A DNA stretch of 64,000 nt from Pyropia yezoensis (GCA_009829735.1 CM020619.1:15939816-16003815), one strand, 5' to 3'; shown: positions 11,365 through 21,144, counted from the first letter of the stretch. Numbers and translations: made by a program. The notes: generated from the letters alone by a model not told the origin.

Positions 11365-12132
11365 CTAAAAGCGAGTTCGCTTGGCCAACCGAAGTGTCTT
11401 CGGCTCGACGCTTTCGTACACCTCAGCCACGTTAACGTGGCTCCCTTGTAGCGTCAGGTCCCTGACGATAGCCGTATGTCCTCGCTTCGTCCCGTCGGCT
11501 TCTTGAAGCTCGACGGTCCTCCGGCCTGGCCGGATTGCATCCACGTGAACGTTGATGAAGGTGCACCCCAGTATGCAGGGCACCGATAGGGTTTCACACA
11601 CCAGGAAGTCGACTTCCGTGGTGAGTTCCCCGATGGTAACCCGCAGCGACATCGCTGCGGTCGTACGAATGAGACGACCATTCGCACCCTTGATCGTGGG
11701 TCCCCGAGCAACTCTGACTTGCGGGAGCCACTTGTCCGGGAGGGTATCTTTCCGGATCAAGTTAGGTCCAGCCCCTGTATCCAGTACGGGGTAGTACGAT
11801 CGGGTCGACTGGGGGTCAACCCCCAGTGTGGCTGATACCTTGAAGTTCTCCAAGGTGAACAGCACGTGGCCTACACCAATATCCGGTGTAGCTCGGGCAT
11901 CCTGAACAGGGCCCTTGTCTGGTTCCATGTGACGGGGCTTCCCGTCCTCTCCTCCCAACCTTGGAGGTTGGTCATCAATCCCCTCACGACGTGTCGTCCG
12001 GGCCGGAAGGTGTACCCGGGGGTTGATGCGGCGTCGGCTCAACCGCACTCTCCGTGGGGCTTTCCCCGCGGCAGTCCGGGGTGGCTTGCTAGGGTTACCC
12101 CAGCGACCCCGTGTCGTCCTTCCTCTTACTCG
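11365..12132 (-). CDS. Retrotransposon aspartic protease (frameshift product)
   Basis: The frame lies -1 relative to gag and is open from the slip site at 12138-12132. No ATG is needed if it is made by frameshifting. The aspartic protease core is visible as YPVLDTGAGPNLI (catalytic D-T-G) followed by CILGCTFINVHV (flap-distal hydrophobic-G motif). About 80 residues of basic linker precede it. It ends at TAG (11367-11365), and pol continues in the same frame after that codon. The natural product is thus a Gag-PR fusion, with Gag-PR-Pol requiring readthrough of the TAG unless that TAG is a mutation of this copy. Confidence 0.8.
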   Translation of the reverse strand, partial: RVRGRTTRGRWGNPSKPPRTAAGKAPRRVRLSRRRINPRVHLPARTTRREGIDDQPPRLGGEDGKPRHMEPDKGPVQDARATPDIGVGHVLFTLENFKVSATLGVDPQSTRSYYPVLDTGAGPNLIRKDTLPDKWLPQVRVARGPTIKGANGRLIRTTAAMSLRVTIGELTTEVDFLVCETLSVPCILGCTFINVHVDAIRPGRRTVELQEADGTKRGHTAIVRDLTLQGSHVNVAEVYESVEPKTLRLAKRTRF

Positions 12133-12138
12133 TTTCCC
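12077..12138 (-). promoter_or_regulatory. Programmed -1 frameshift signal at gag/protease
   Basis: GGGAAAC occupies 12138-12132 in the phase G GGA AAC relative to gag, one codon before the gag stop (TAA 12128-12126). It fits the X XXY YYZ rule. Twenty bases downstream an outer stem CGGGGT/ACCCCG (12111-12106 with 12082-12077) encloses a 7-bp hairpin (12104-12088, loop TAA). The spacer is longer than the usual 5-9 nt. The heptamer and both stems recur in the sister copy at 15166. Confidence 0.75.
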
Positions 12139-14303
12139 GTGCTCGGCCGGGTACTGTCCTCCGGGGCATCCGAGGGAGGGGGTGCCTCCTCGACTGCCAG
12201 TACTCCTCCTGGAGCTTGCTGCCTACCCGGTGCCGGGCCTCGGGCGGGATACCCACCCATGGATGCCTTGCGTTGCGCCGCTGCCCGTCGAGACTCCTCC
12301 GGGATGAGTGGGCATGCGGACACCCAGTGTTGGGGGTCTCCGCGCAACATACATCCCGACGTGCCGGCCGTCCCGGGCGTCCGCGTCGGGTTGGCTCCAT
12401 AGGTCCGGTTGCCTGCCTGGGGCGCCCGAGTGCCCGCCCCTTGGTTGGCCTTGGGTCCCGGTGCCAGCCGGAACATGGACTCCCCCAACCGGTTGGATCT
12501 ACCAGCGATGTGCGGAGGTGCCTCCGTACGTACTGCCCATGTCGGCAGGGGCTGGTGGGGGTTACCCGTAACCGGGGCATACCCCGTAGTCCGCACATAC
12601 GGGACGCGCCGACCCGCTCCCTCGTTGACCTGGAACTGAGTCCCAGCCGGGGCGATGTGCGCTACCGTACCATGCTCATCAATCACCGGCGTCGCCGGTA
12701 GCAACAGGTGGCCCTGTTGGTCGAGTAGAGGTTCATCCTCACCGGTAGGGGTATGTTCGGTCGCCACCAGCACTTGTGCGGCCTTACGTTCCACCCTCTC
12801 TTGCCTCGGTACCGGGGTAAGACTGGGCTTGCCTCCCTCACCCTTGGGCTTCGGGGCCAAGGCGCATTCCGGGTGTAGCACCCGGTAGGCGTCCCCTAGG
12901 GACTTGCACATATGCATCAGTCGACTGAAGTTCGTCCGGGCCGTATTGGCTCCCCGTGCGGATATCCGCATGTAGTTGGGTATTCCTGCGAGCAGGATGG
13001 CCCGTAGTTCCCCTTCACCGAGGAGCTTCCCCAGCTCGTAGTCGAGCTCTTGGATCCTGCGTCCAAACATCTCCTCATCCTCCCAGGACTGGGCGGTGGC
13101 AGTGCGAAGGGCCCGATAGTGGTCTTCGCACTTGTCCTCACTGAGGTAGCTGCTAAGCAACTCCTTCAATATACCACGGTAATCCATGGGGGTGGCTGCG
13201 ATCCTCATTCCCGGCATCGGGGATGCCTGGCGGAGGATGCCTCGCACGCGCTCGTCAACAAAGAACGGGAGGATCTCCAGCGCCAGCCCCTCGTTGACGA
13301 GTGCCTTGTCTGCGGCTGCCTTGAAGCTGGTCAAGAAGCCGATGACTGCCCAGGGGCGTCCGTTGGGGCCCCCGAACAAAGGGACTCCCTTCATAAGGGT
13401 CTGCTTACAGCGAATCGCTCGGTGCGAGGTCGTACGCATCGATTCCGATACGGCAGTGGATCGGTCCTCCAAACGATAACGTTCGGGAGTCAGTACCGAC
13501 CTGAAGACTTTGTTGACAATCTCCGTAGCAGCGTCCTGGATATCCAGTCGCTTCGCCAGTTGATGAGTGAACTCATCGGACTCCAACCGCTTCAGTAAGC
13601 TCGCAGTAACCTGCGCTGTCATCGCTTGCATCAGTGACGCTCGAGCTTCCGGCGTCGGCGCCTCGGGTACCCGAGTTGCCTGGCTTCCGTCGTCGAGGGG
13701 GTAATGGGAGACGGTACCGTCTCCCCCCATCGCCGACTCTGTTCCGGCGTAAGTGTCCGCCGGACCATGTCCGCGGAGCCCGCTCTGGGTGCTCCGAGCG
13801 TAGCGCTCCGTATGGCTACGTTCCAACTCACCCGACGAGTCGGATCCATAACCCGCCGTGTCCGGGGGTTGTCCAGGAGTAGCAACACCGGGGTTGACCC
13901 TGGTGGCCTCCGAAAGTAGTCCGGCCGGTTCGAACCGTACCGGTGTGGGGGGGACCCGACGGGGTACCGTCGTATGGCGTGCTGACATTAGCACCGCCAT
14001 TGCGTCCTCCGTACGCTCTTGACGGGCGTCGAGCCCGGTGAACCGGGCCTCGATGCGAGCCAATGATGCCATCAGGGAGTCCCCTGGTGAAGGTGGCTGC
14101 GGCGTGAGGTCGGCAGAGGACAGTTGGGGCGGCCCGCCGCCCCCGGCCGCCCGTGCCGTACCAAACGTCGATCCGGCACCGGAGAGCATCGGCGTCTCAA
14201 TGTTGTCGATCGGGTTACCGATCTCGGTTCCCGGGTTCACCTCCGGGGTCGGCGTCGACGCCGATCCGTCATCTTGAGCGTTCCTCGTCTCTTGGGTAGA
14301 CAT
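12126..14303 (-). CDS. gag: Gag of the long retrotransposon
   Basis: 725 residues from the ATG at 14303 (MSTQETRNAQ). A GTG two codons upstream is ignored. The N-terminal 240 residues are Pro/Gly/Thr-rich. A capsid-like helical domain follows (blocks FLTSFKAAADKAL, VRGILRQASP, ELDYELGKLLGEGELRAI and LMHMCKSLGDAY). Near the C-terminus a CCHC knuckle is recognisable as CMLRGDPQHWVSAC, in which the second Cys is replaced by Arg, so zinc binding should be impaired. The stop lies one codon after the slip site. The sister copy at 15154-17331 is collinear and clearly homologous over its whole length. Confidence 0.85.
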   Translation of the reverse strand: MSTQETRNAQDDGSASTPTPEVNPGTEIGNPIDNIETPMLSGAGSTFGTARAAGGGGPPQLSSADLTPQPPSPGDSLMASLARIEARFTGLDARQERTEDAMAVLMSARHTTVPRRVPPTPVRFEPAGLLSEATRVNPGVATPGQPPDTAGYGSDSSGELERSHTERYARSTQSGLRGHGPADTYAGTESAMGGDGTVSHYPLDDGSQATRVPEAPTPEARASLMQAMTAQVTASLLKRLESDEFTHQLAKRLDIQDAATEIVNKVFRSVLTPERYRLEDRSTAVSESMRTTSHRAIRCKQTLMKGVPLFGGPNGRPWAVIGFLTSFKAAADKALVNEGLALEILPFFVDERVRGILRQASPMPGMRIAATPMDYRGILKELLSSYLSEDKCEDHYRALRTATAQSWEDEEMFGRRIQELDYELGKLLGEGELRAILLAGIPNYMRISARGANTARTNFSRLMHMCKSLGDAYRVLHPECALAPKPKGEGGKPSLTPVPRQERVERKAAQVLVATEHTPTGEDEPLLDQQGHLLLPATPVIDEHGTVAHIAPAGTQFQVNEGAGRRVPYVRTTGYAPVTGNPHQPLPTWAVRTEAPPHIAGRSNRLGESMFRLAPGPKANQGAGTRAPQAGNRTYGANPTRTPGTAGTSGCMLRGDPQHWVSACPLIPEESRRAAAQRKASMGGYPARGPAPGRQQAPGGVLAVEEAPPPSDAPEDSTRPSTGNE

Positions 14304-14508
14304 AGTCACAATCAGTCAACCGACGTAACAGTCACCACGAATAGGAGAGCGAGGGGGTAGTTGGGGGAGAGTAACCGTAGATCGCAGTCAAGCGCAACCA
14401 CTCAAAACAATCAACAGATCGCAGCACCACGAGTACAAGAAAAGGACTGGATCCCTATCCGTGTGCCAGGGCAGAAGACGGCGTCACCACGAGGGTGACG
14501 GAGACCCG

Positions 14509-14526
14509 TCCCCTGCTGCTCCACCA
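14509..14526 (-). promoter_or_regulatory. tRNA primer-binding site
   Basis: One base inside the 5' LTR the minus strand reads TGGTGGAGCAGCAGGGG. It begins with TGG, complementary to a tRNA CCA end, and implies an acceptor-strand CTGCTCCA. The tRNA was not identified. The second copy (about 17540-17555) has CCATCA in place of CCACCA on the plus strand, which would weaken pairing. Confidence 0.65.
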
Positions 14527-14527
14527 A

Positions 14528-14891
14528 TGTAGCACAATAGGGTATCCGCTACACGTCCTCTCTCAGGGAACACTCACCAAGCGGGATCGGCACCAACGTC
14601 ACCGGGAGCCCAAGGTTGCTGTCCCTGGAGCGCAAGCCACGGGACCACGATGGGAGCCCAAATGGGAGAAGTTTGTTGTTCTACCTTGGCCGGCGGTGGA
14701 TTCGCCGCCGGCCCCCTCGTTATAAACCCTCGGAGACACTACTAACTACCCTCCCCCCCAAGATGCAAGTCCCTCTGGTCATACGTAGCTTATAGATACC
14801 GTGACCAGTACGGACTCCCAAAGTGAAAGTTAAGGGTTAGAAGTAGCCCCCCTAATAGTAGGGTCACAATACGGACAACCATATTGCTACA
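14528..14891 (-). repeat. LTR, 5' LTR of the long element
   Basis: 364 bp, same TGTAGCA...TGCTACA ends as the copy at 4182 and close to it in sequence. A primer-binding site lies on its left side. TATAAA on the plus strand is at 14721-14726, next to a slightly imperfect version of the GC palindrome. On its right it joins, without polypurine tract or gap, to the protease region of the truncated sister element. Confidence 0.9.
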
Positions 14892-15160
14892 GCGTGGCCT
14901 ACACCGATATCCGATGTAGCTCGGGCATCCTGGACAGGGCCCTTCGCTGGTTCAACGTGACGGGGCTTCCCGTCCTCGCCTCCCTTCCTTGGAGGTTGGT
15001 CATGATTCCCCGGACGCCGTGTCGTCGGGGCCGAATGGTGTACCCGGGGATTGATGCGGCGTCGGCTCAACCGCGCTCTCCGTGAGGCTTTCTCCGCGGC
15101 AGTCCGGGGTGGCTTGCTAGGGTTGCCCCAGCGACCCCGCGTCAGCCCTCCTCTTACTCG
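14892..15160 (-). pseudogene. Truncated protease linker of the short copy
   Basis: The -1 frame opened by the second slip site encodes the basic linker (RRRINPRVH, GGEDGKPRH, PVQDARAT, DIGVGH) homologous to the linker of the long copy. It then runs into LTR sequence before the catalytic DTG. No protease can be made from this copy. Confidence 0.75.
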
Positions 15161-15166
15161 TTTCCC
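15105..15166 (-). promoter_or_regulatory. Second copy of the -1 frameshift signal
   Basis: GGGAAAC at 15166-15160 in the same phase, one codon before the gag stop (15156-15154). The same 20-base spacer, outer stem CGGGGT/ACCCCG and inner hairpin are present. The inner loop changes from TAA to CAA, while spacer bases have diverged. Confidence 0.75.
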
Positions 15167-17331
15167 GCACTTGGCCGGGTACTGTCCTCCGGGATATCTT
15201 GGAGAGGAGGTGCCTCCTTAACTGCCAGTACTCGCCCTTCAGCTTGCTGTCTACCCGGTGCCGGTGGTCTGGCGAGATACCCCCCCATGGATGCCTTGCG
15301 CTGCGCCGCTGCCCGTCGAGACTCCTCTTGGATGAGCGGACATGAGGACACCCAAAGTTGGGGGCCTCCGCACAACATACATCCGGAAGTGCCGGCCGTC
15401 CCGGGCATCCGCGTCGGGTTGGCCCCATAGGTCCGGTTGCCTGCCTCGGGCGCCCAAGTGCCTGCCCCATGGTAGGCCCTGTGTCCTGGTGCCAAAAGGA
15501 ACTTGGACTCCCCCGACCGGTTGGTCCGACCCGCGATCTGCGGAGGTGCCTCCGTACGCACCGCCCAGGTTGGCACGGGTTGATGGGGGTTATTTGTAAC
15601 CGAGAAATACCCCGTAGTCCACACATACAGGACGCGACGTCCTGCGCCCTCGCTGACCTGGAACTGGGTCACAGCCGGGGCGATGTACGCTACCTTACCT
15701 TTCTCATCAAGCACGGACGTAGTCGGTTGCAATAGGTGGGCATGTTGGTCGACCAGGGGTCCGTTCTGACCCGTGGGAGCGTACTCGGTCGCCACCAGCA
15801 CTGGTGCGGCCTTACGTTCCACGTTCTCTTGCCTCCGTACGGGGGTAAGAGTGAGCTTGCTTACCTCACCCTTGGGCTCCGGGACGAAGGCACACTCCGG
15901 GTGTAGCTCCCGGTAGGCGTCCCCCAGGGACTTGCACATGTGCATCGACCGACTGAAGTTCGTCCGCGCCGTATTGGATCCCCGTGCGGATATCCGCACA
16001 TAGCTGGGTACTCCTGCAAGCAGGATGTCACGTACCTCTCCTTCTCCGAGGAGCTTCCCCAGCTCGTAGTCGAGCTTTTGGATCCGGCGTCCGAACATCA
16101 CCACATCCTCCCTGGACTGGGCAGTGGCGGTGCGCAGGTCCCGGTAGTGGTCTTCGCACTTGTCCTCACTGAGGTAGCTGCTCAGGAGCTCCTTCAGAAT
16201 TCCACGGTAATCCATATGGGTGGCTGCGATCCTCATTCCCAGCATCGGGGATGCCTGGCCGACGATGCCTCGCACGCGCTCGTCAGCAAAGAACGGGAGG
16301 ATCTCCAGGGCTAGCCCCTTGTTAGCGAGTGCCTTGTCTGCGGCTGCCTTGAAGCTAGTCAGGAAGCCAATGACTGCCAACGGGCGTCCGTGCGGTACCC
16401 CGAACAGAGGGACTCCCTTCATATTGGTCTGCATAGAGCGGATCGCTCGATGCGAGATGGTACGCATCGATTCCGATACGGTAGTGGATCGGTCCTCCAA
16501 ACGATGACGTTCAGGAGTCGGTACCGACGGAAAGACTTTGTTGACAATCTTCGTAGCAGCGTCCTGGATATCCAGTCGCTTCGCCAGTTGATGAGTGAAC
16601 TCATCGGACTCCATCCTCTTCAGAAAGCTCGCAGTAACCTGCGCTGTCGTAGCTTGCACCAGTGACTGAGGTACTTCCGGCGTCGGCACCTCGGGTATCC
16701 CAGTTGCTTGGCTTCCGTCGTCGAGGGGGTACTGCGATAGGGTACCGCCCCCCCCAATAGCCGATTCTGCTCCGGCGTAAGTATTTGCCGGGTCGTATCG
16801 GCGGAGTCCGCTCCGGGTACTCCGATCGTAGCGCTCCGTGTGACTGCGTTCCAACTCAGCTGACGAGTCGGATCCATAACCCGCCGTGTTCAGGGGTTGC
16901 CTGAGGTTAGCTGCACCGGGGTCGACCCCAGTAGACTCCGAACATAGTCCGGCCGGTTCGAACCGTACCGGTGTGGGGCAATCACGAAGGGGTACTGTCG
17001 TGTGGCACGTTGACATCAGCACTGGCATTGCGTCCTCCGTACGCTCTTGACGTGCGTCGAGTCTTATGAACCGGGCCTCGATGCGAGCAAATGACGCCAT
17101 CCGGGAGACCCCTGGAGAAGGTGGCGGCGGAGTGAGGTCGGCCGAAGGCGGCTGAGGCGGTCCGCCGCCCCCTGCCGTCCGAGCCGTACCACACGTCGAT
17201 CCGGCACCGGAGAGCATCGGCGTCTCAATTTTGTCGATCGAGTTACTGATCCCGGCTCCCGTGTTCACCTCCGGGGTCGGCGTCGGCGCCGATCCGCCAT
17301 CTTGATCGTTTACCGTCTCTTGGGTAGACAT
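15154..17331 (-). CDS. gag: Gag of the short derivative
   Basis: 725 residues from the ATG at 17331 (MSTQETVNDQ), uninterrupted and collinear with the gag at 12126-14303. The capsid-like blocks are retained (FLTSFKAAADKALANKG, VRGIVGQASP, LDYELGKLLGEGEVRDI). The zinc knuckle reads CMLCGGPQLWVSSC: both leading Cys and the last Cys are present but the His is Leu, the opposite defect from the other copy. The whole frame is open despite clear divergence, consistent with selection on gag or with recent insertion. Confidence 0.85.
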   Translation of the reverse strand: MSTQETVNDQDGGSAPTPTPEVNTGAGISNSIDKIETPMLSGAGSTCGTARTAGGGGPPQPPSADLTPPPPSPGVSRMASFARIEARFIRLDARQERTEDAMPVLMSTCHTTVPLRDCPTPVRFEPAGLCSESTGVDPGAANLRQPLNTAGYGSDSSAELERSHTERYDRSTRSGLRRYDPANTYAGAESAIGGGGTLSQYPLDDGSQATGIPEVPTPEVPQSLVQATTAQVTASFLKRMESDEFTHQLAKRLDIQDAATKIVNKVFPSVPTPERHRLEDRSTTVSESMRTISHRAIRSMQTNMKGVPLFGVPHGRPLAVIGFLTSFKAAADKALANKGLALEILPFFADERVRGIVGQASPMLGMRIAATHMDYRGILKELLSSYLSEDKCEDHYRDLRTATAQSREDVVMFGRRIQKLDYELGKLLGEGEVRDILLAGVPSYVRISARGSNTARTNFSRSMHMCKSLGDAYRELHPECAFVPEPKGEVSKLTLTPVRRQENVERKAAPVLVATEYAPTGQNGPLVDQHAHLLQPTTSVLDEKGKVAYIAPAVTQFQVSEGAGRRVLYVWTTGYFSVTNNPHQPVPTWAVRTEAPPQIAGRTNRSGESKFLLAPGHRAYHGAGTWAPEAGNRTYGANPTRMPGTAGTSGCMLCGGPQLWVSSCPLIQEESRRAAAQRKASMGGYLARPPAPGRQQAEGRVLAVKEAPPLQDIPEDSTRPSAGNE

Positions 17332-17556
17332 AGTCAGAATCAGTCAACCGACGCAGCGGTCACCACGAATAAGAGAGCGAGAGGGTAGGTTCGGGAGAGT
17401 AACAGTAGAGAGCAGTCAAACGTAACCACTCAATACAATGAACCAGATCGCAACACCACAAGTACAAGATAAAGACCGGATCCCTGTCCGTTTGCCAGGG
17501 CCGAAGACGGCGTCACCACAAGGGTGTCGGAAACCCGTCCCCTGCTGCTCCATCAA

Positions 17557-17918
17557 TGTAGCACAATAGGAAACCGTCGCACGTCCACTCTGAGGGAACA
17601 CTCGGGAAGGCGGATCGGCACCAACGTCACCCGGAGGCCAAGGTTGCTGTCCTCGGAGCGCAAGCTACGGGACCAAGCTGGGAGCCCAAATGGGAGGGGT
17701 TTGTTGTTCTACCATGGCCGGCGGTGGATTCGCCGCCGGCCCCCTCGTTATAAATCCTCGGAGACACCACTAACCACCTTCCACCCCAAGATGCAAGTCC
17801 CTCTGGTCATACGTAACTCGAAGATACCGTGACCAATACGGACTACCAAATTGAAAGTTAAGCGATAGAAGTAGTCCCCCTAGATTAAGGTCACAATACG
17901 GTCATCCACATTGCTACA
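17557..17918 (-). repeat. LTR, 5' LTR of the short derivative
   Basis: 362 bp with the same inverted ends and GC palindrome. TATAAA on the plus strand is at 17749-17754. The primer-binding-like site on its left has one substitution in the CCA-complementary part. Its right edge abuts the integrase C-terminus of a different, decayed retrotransposon. ttgcg follows at 17919 and has no matching duplication at the other end of the complex. Confidence 0.88.
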
Positions 17919-17924
17919 TTGCGT

Positions 17925-20900
17925 TAGGAGCGAGCAAGCCCTACAGGCAGCGACGGCCTACACGGGCGACACGGGCGTCAACCTCGTCGTCCGGATATGC
18001 TACCGGAGGTGGAGCCGGATGAATTCGACCATACGGATCGGCGCTGTACGGCTTCAGTACACCGGCGCAAAAGGTGTTGTGCACCTTTTGATCAACGCCT
18101 GCTTGAGGAAGGTCCAGACAGAACGTATCATCGTTGATGCTTTCCGAATCTCGGTATGGCCCAGAAAACTTGGACATCAACTTGCGAGCGCCTTGGAAGG
18201 TGTCCGGCAAGAGGCTCTTGGTGCTCAAGAGCACGACATCGTCGCTAGCGATCGTACAGGGTCGGCCTTGGCGATTAGGCTACGCCGAGCGAGTCTCATT
18301 GGCCTGATTGATGGCGTCAATGGCAGTCACCTGAGCTTCTTGCAGACTGCTCAGCCAATCTGATACTGCTGGTAGTCTCGATTCCATGCAGTCGAGAAAG
18401 TCCACCGGTACCGTCCTTGGTTCAAACCCATACTTCAGGAAGAATTGGGGGTACGCCGTGACAGCATTGGGAGACCGGTTGTGAGCTACTTCTGCAGCAA
18501 CAAGGAAGAGATCCCAATCGCCCTCGTGATGGTTCAAGAAGTTTCACAGGACTTCTTGAATTTTTTTTGTTCATGATCTCGGTTTGTCTACCCGTCTGGG
18601 GATGATAGGCCGAAGATGCCTTGATCTTGCCCTTGAGAGTATCGGTGAACGACTGCCAGAAGATGTAAGACAAGATACGGTCTCGATCGCAGACGACGTC
18701 GGATGGTAGACCGTGATGACGGTAGACGTGATCATGGTAGAGTTGCTCTACGACTGGTGCAGTACAGTCGGGCTTCATTAGCGCTAGTCGAATCATCTTC
18801 GACAGTCTGTCCACAATGACTTAAATACCATTGTGGCGCCTTGGGGTCAGTTGAAAAGGGGTGATAACGTCCATGGAGACACTCGCCCATCGTTGGTTCG
18901 GTGGATCTAGTGGTTTGAGGAGACCCGGAGGTGAATGGGTGCCAGCCTTGTTCCGCTGGCACAAATCACATGGTTGTACGTATCTTTGGACGTCCTTCCG
19001 CATCGTCTTCCCGTAGTATTTGGAAGCAGTAGCGTTGGCGGTTTTCTTGACTCTCATTTACCCTTGGCTTAAGATGTCGTGAGAGCTATGGAGTAGTCTT
19101 TGGCGTAGAGTACCAACATGGATGCACGTAGGGACCCCTCGTTTCAAGATACCTCTTGTGAGGCCGGTAGGGAGATACCGGGCCTGTGACTAGGTCGGCA
19201 AACTCGGGGTCCGCTTTGTACTCTTGGTCTGGGGTGGCAAGCTCGTGATGACTTTGGCTCACGGTCACGAGGTTGTTCAGTATTCTCGGGTAGGTCTTTG
19301 GTGGTCTTGGTTAGCACACGACTAAGGAGATCTTGGTTTGGAGCGTGCTTGTCGGGGGCGTCTTGTGGTTGCCTCGAAAGAGCATCAGCTACGGGGTTGG
19401 ATGTGCCCTTGATGGGGATGATCTTGAAATCCACTAGCTTCAGCAGCTCTAGCCACTTGAATTGGCAGTCGTTGAGCTTCTATTGGGTTTTCAGGTACTT
19501 AACGGACTCATGGTCGGTGTGCACCTTGAAAGTTTTTCCATGGAGGTAGCAGCGCCAGTGTCGAATGGCTTGTACTACTTCGAGCAGGTTGGGCTCACGG
19601 ATACTGTGGCGCTGTTCGTGGATGTTCAGCGTCAAGGCTAGTAGTCTTGACGTAGTCAGTAGGCCCAGTAGGCCACTGGGCGTCGTCCTACTCCGTCATC
19701 TTGCTCAAGAACAGCGCCAACAGCATACCCACTGGCATCTGTGGAGACAAAGATTGGGTACCTCTTGTCGAATGGCCTCAGTACTGGTGCACTTTTCGTC
19801 ATGGATTGTAGTTGCTCAAAGGCCTTCTGGGCGTCAGAGTGCCATTCAAAGTCGACGTTCCCAGTGAGCCTTGTGAGAGGTGCAGCGACGGATACCATTC
19901 TCTTAATAAATCGACGATAGAAGTTGACCATGCCGAGAAAGGATTGCACATCCTTTTTGCTTTGTGGCGTTACCCATAATCGAATGGCTTGGACCTTGTA
20001 GTCCTCCATAGAGAAGCCTTCCTTGGAAATGACGTGGCCGAGGTAGTCCACAGTTGTTCGAGCAATTTGGCAGAATCTGAGCTTGGCGTATAATGCTCTC
20101 GCAACTTGTCCAGGGCTTGCCTTAGGCGGTTGATATGATCTTCTAACGTTTCACTGTAGACCAGGATGTCGTCGCGGTAGACGCAGTTGAAATCGTAGAG
20201 ATAGGCTCGGAAGACGTCATTCATTTGGTTCATTGAGACCGCGGAGGCATTTGTCAGCCCAAATGGTAGCAAGGTAAACTCGTAGAACCTTTATTTTGTT
20301 CGGAACGCCGTCAGCGAGATAGAATCAAAGTCAAGCCGGATCTGGTAGTAGCCTGATCGGAGGTCGATCATCGTGAGGGACTCGGCCTTTCACAGTTTGT
20401 CGAAGATGTCGTCCATCCGTGCTATAGGATGTGCGTTTCTGATAGTGGCCTTGTTCAATGCTCGACAATCGATGCGCATTCGCCAGCCACCGTCATTCTT
20501 TGTTGCAAAGAGCACAGAGGAGCCCAACGTTGGGGCGCTTGATTGGATAAACCCCTTTCGTATGAGGGTTGTAAGTTGTGTCTTAGCGCATCGAGTTCCC
20601 ACTCAAAAAGGCGATAAATGCCACTGCGACATTGTTGAGCGTCCTCCGTAAGCTTGACGCAAAATTCGTGACTGCGTTCAGGAGGAAGTCCATCCGGAAG
20701 CTGTTCTGGGAAGATATCGGCGTACTCCTTGAGAATCTCTTGGACGTCATTCTTGTTTTCAGCTGTTCCCTTCTCGATTGCATTGATGTCAAAGGTGCTG
20801 GAAGGATCTTCGGATTGCAGGAAGATGGCGAAGACGGAAACTCATTGGATAAGGTCCTTGGCGAGGCGTTGCCTACGAATCAGGCCATTGGGCTTGGCGT

Positions 20901-21144
20901 CCTTGTCCTCACGCCATTTCTTGCCGAGGATGATGTCTTACGCACATAGGTCGCATACAGCAATCCAAAGACTTTTTTGGTATGGGCCGATGTGGATCTC
21001 TAAGGGTTCAATGGTTTCCGCGAGGACGCGGGAGCGACCATCGGGCATGTCACACGCGAAGTCCGTTCCTGTCATGTTTGCAGTCAAGGTAGTCACGAGG
21101 CGCCTTGATACGACTATAATGGGAGATCCGTCGTCAAACAGCAT
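17925..21144 (-). pseudogene. pol: Broken pol (PR-RT-RH-IN) of the second-family element
   Basis: Protease, 20938-21144: the catalytic position reads LFDDGSP, D-D-G instead of D-T/S-G, and a TAA replaces the Tyr-like codon before DIILG. RT, about 19970-20602: FATKNDGGWRMRIDCRALN and MLPFGLTNA are clear, but the YxDD box reads VYRDDILVY, with Arg at the variable site. RNase H, 19144-19900: FVSTDASGYAVGAVL and NPVADALSR. Integrase: CDLCQRNKAG zinc part at about 18960, core at 18422-18814 (VDRLSKM-like block, then the YHPQTGRQTE block) and the C-terminal GPY...LKPY part at 17941-18234. At least five breaks of frame separate these pieces. Confidence 0.85.

Larger units (their letters stand above)
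4182..14891 (-). mobile_element. Ty3/gypsy LTR retrotransposon, long copy
   Basis: About 10.7 kb, transcribed on the minus strand. The 5' LTR is 14528-14891 and the 3' LTR 4182-4544. Internal order on the minus strand is primer-binding site, gag, protease, reverse transcriptase, RNase H, integrase and a chromodomain-like tail. An oppositely oriented extra gene sits between integrase and the 3' LTR, and a polypurine tract abuts that LTR. Domain order PR-RT-RH-IN defines Ty3/gypsy, and the tail suggests a chromovirus. Gag and protease are in different frames joined by a -1 slip site. In-frame stops lie between PR and RT and inside the integrase C-terminus. The flanks atctg (4177-4181) and gcgtg (14892-14896) do not match as a target duplication, and 14892 onward is the truncated interior of a sister copy, so the locus has been rearranged. 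Confidence 0.9.
14528..17918 (-). mobile_element. Short LTR-gag derivative of the same family
   Basis: Between LTR copies 14528-14891 and 17557-17918 lies only a 5' leader, an intact gag and the first 80 or so codons of the protease frame. RT, RNase H and integrase are missing. The break is exact at the LTR end (after the codons for GVGH). It could be a non-autonomous LTR-gag-LTR element or the product of recombination between an LTR and protease. The absence of a polypurine tract beside 14892 favours recombination. Confidence 0.75.

Noticed and set aside
4177..17923. Target-site duplication around the retroelement complex
   Set aside because: atctg on the left and ttgcg on the right (gcgtg after the middle LTR) do not match.
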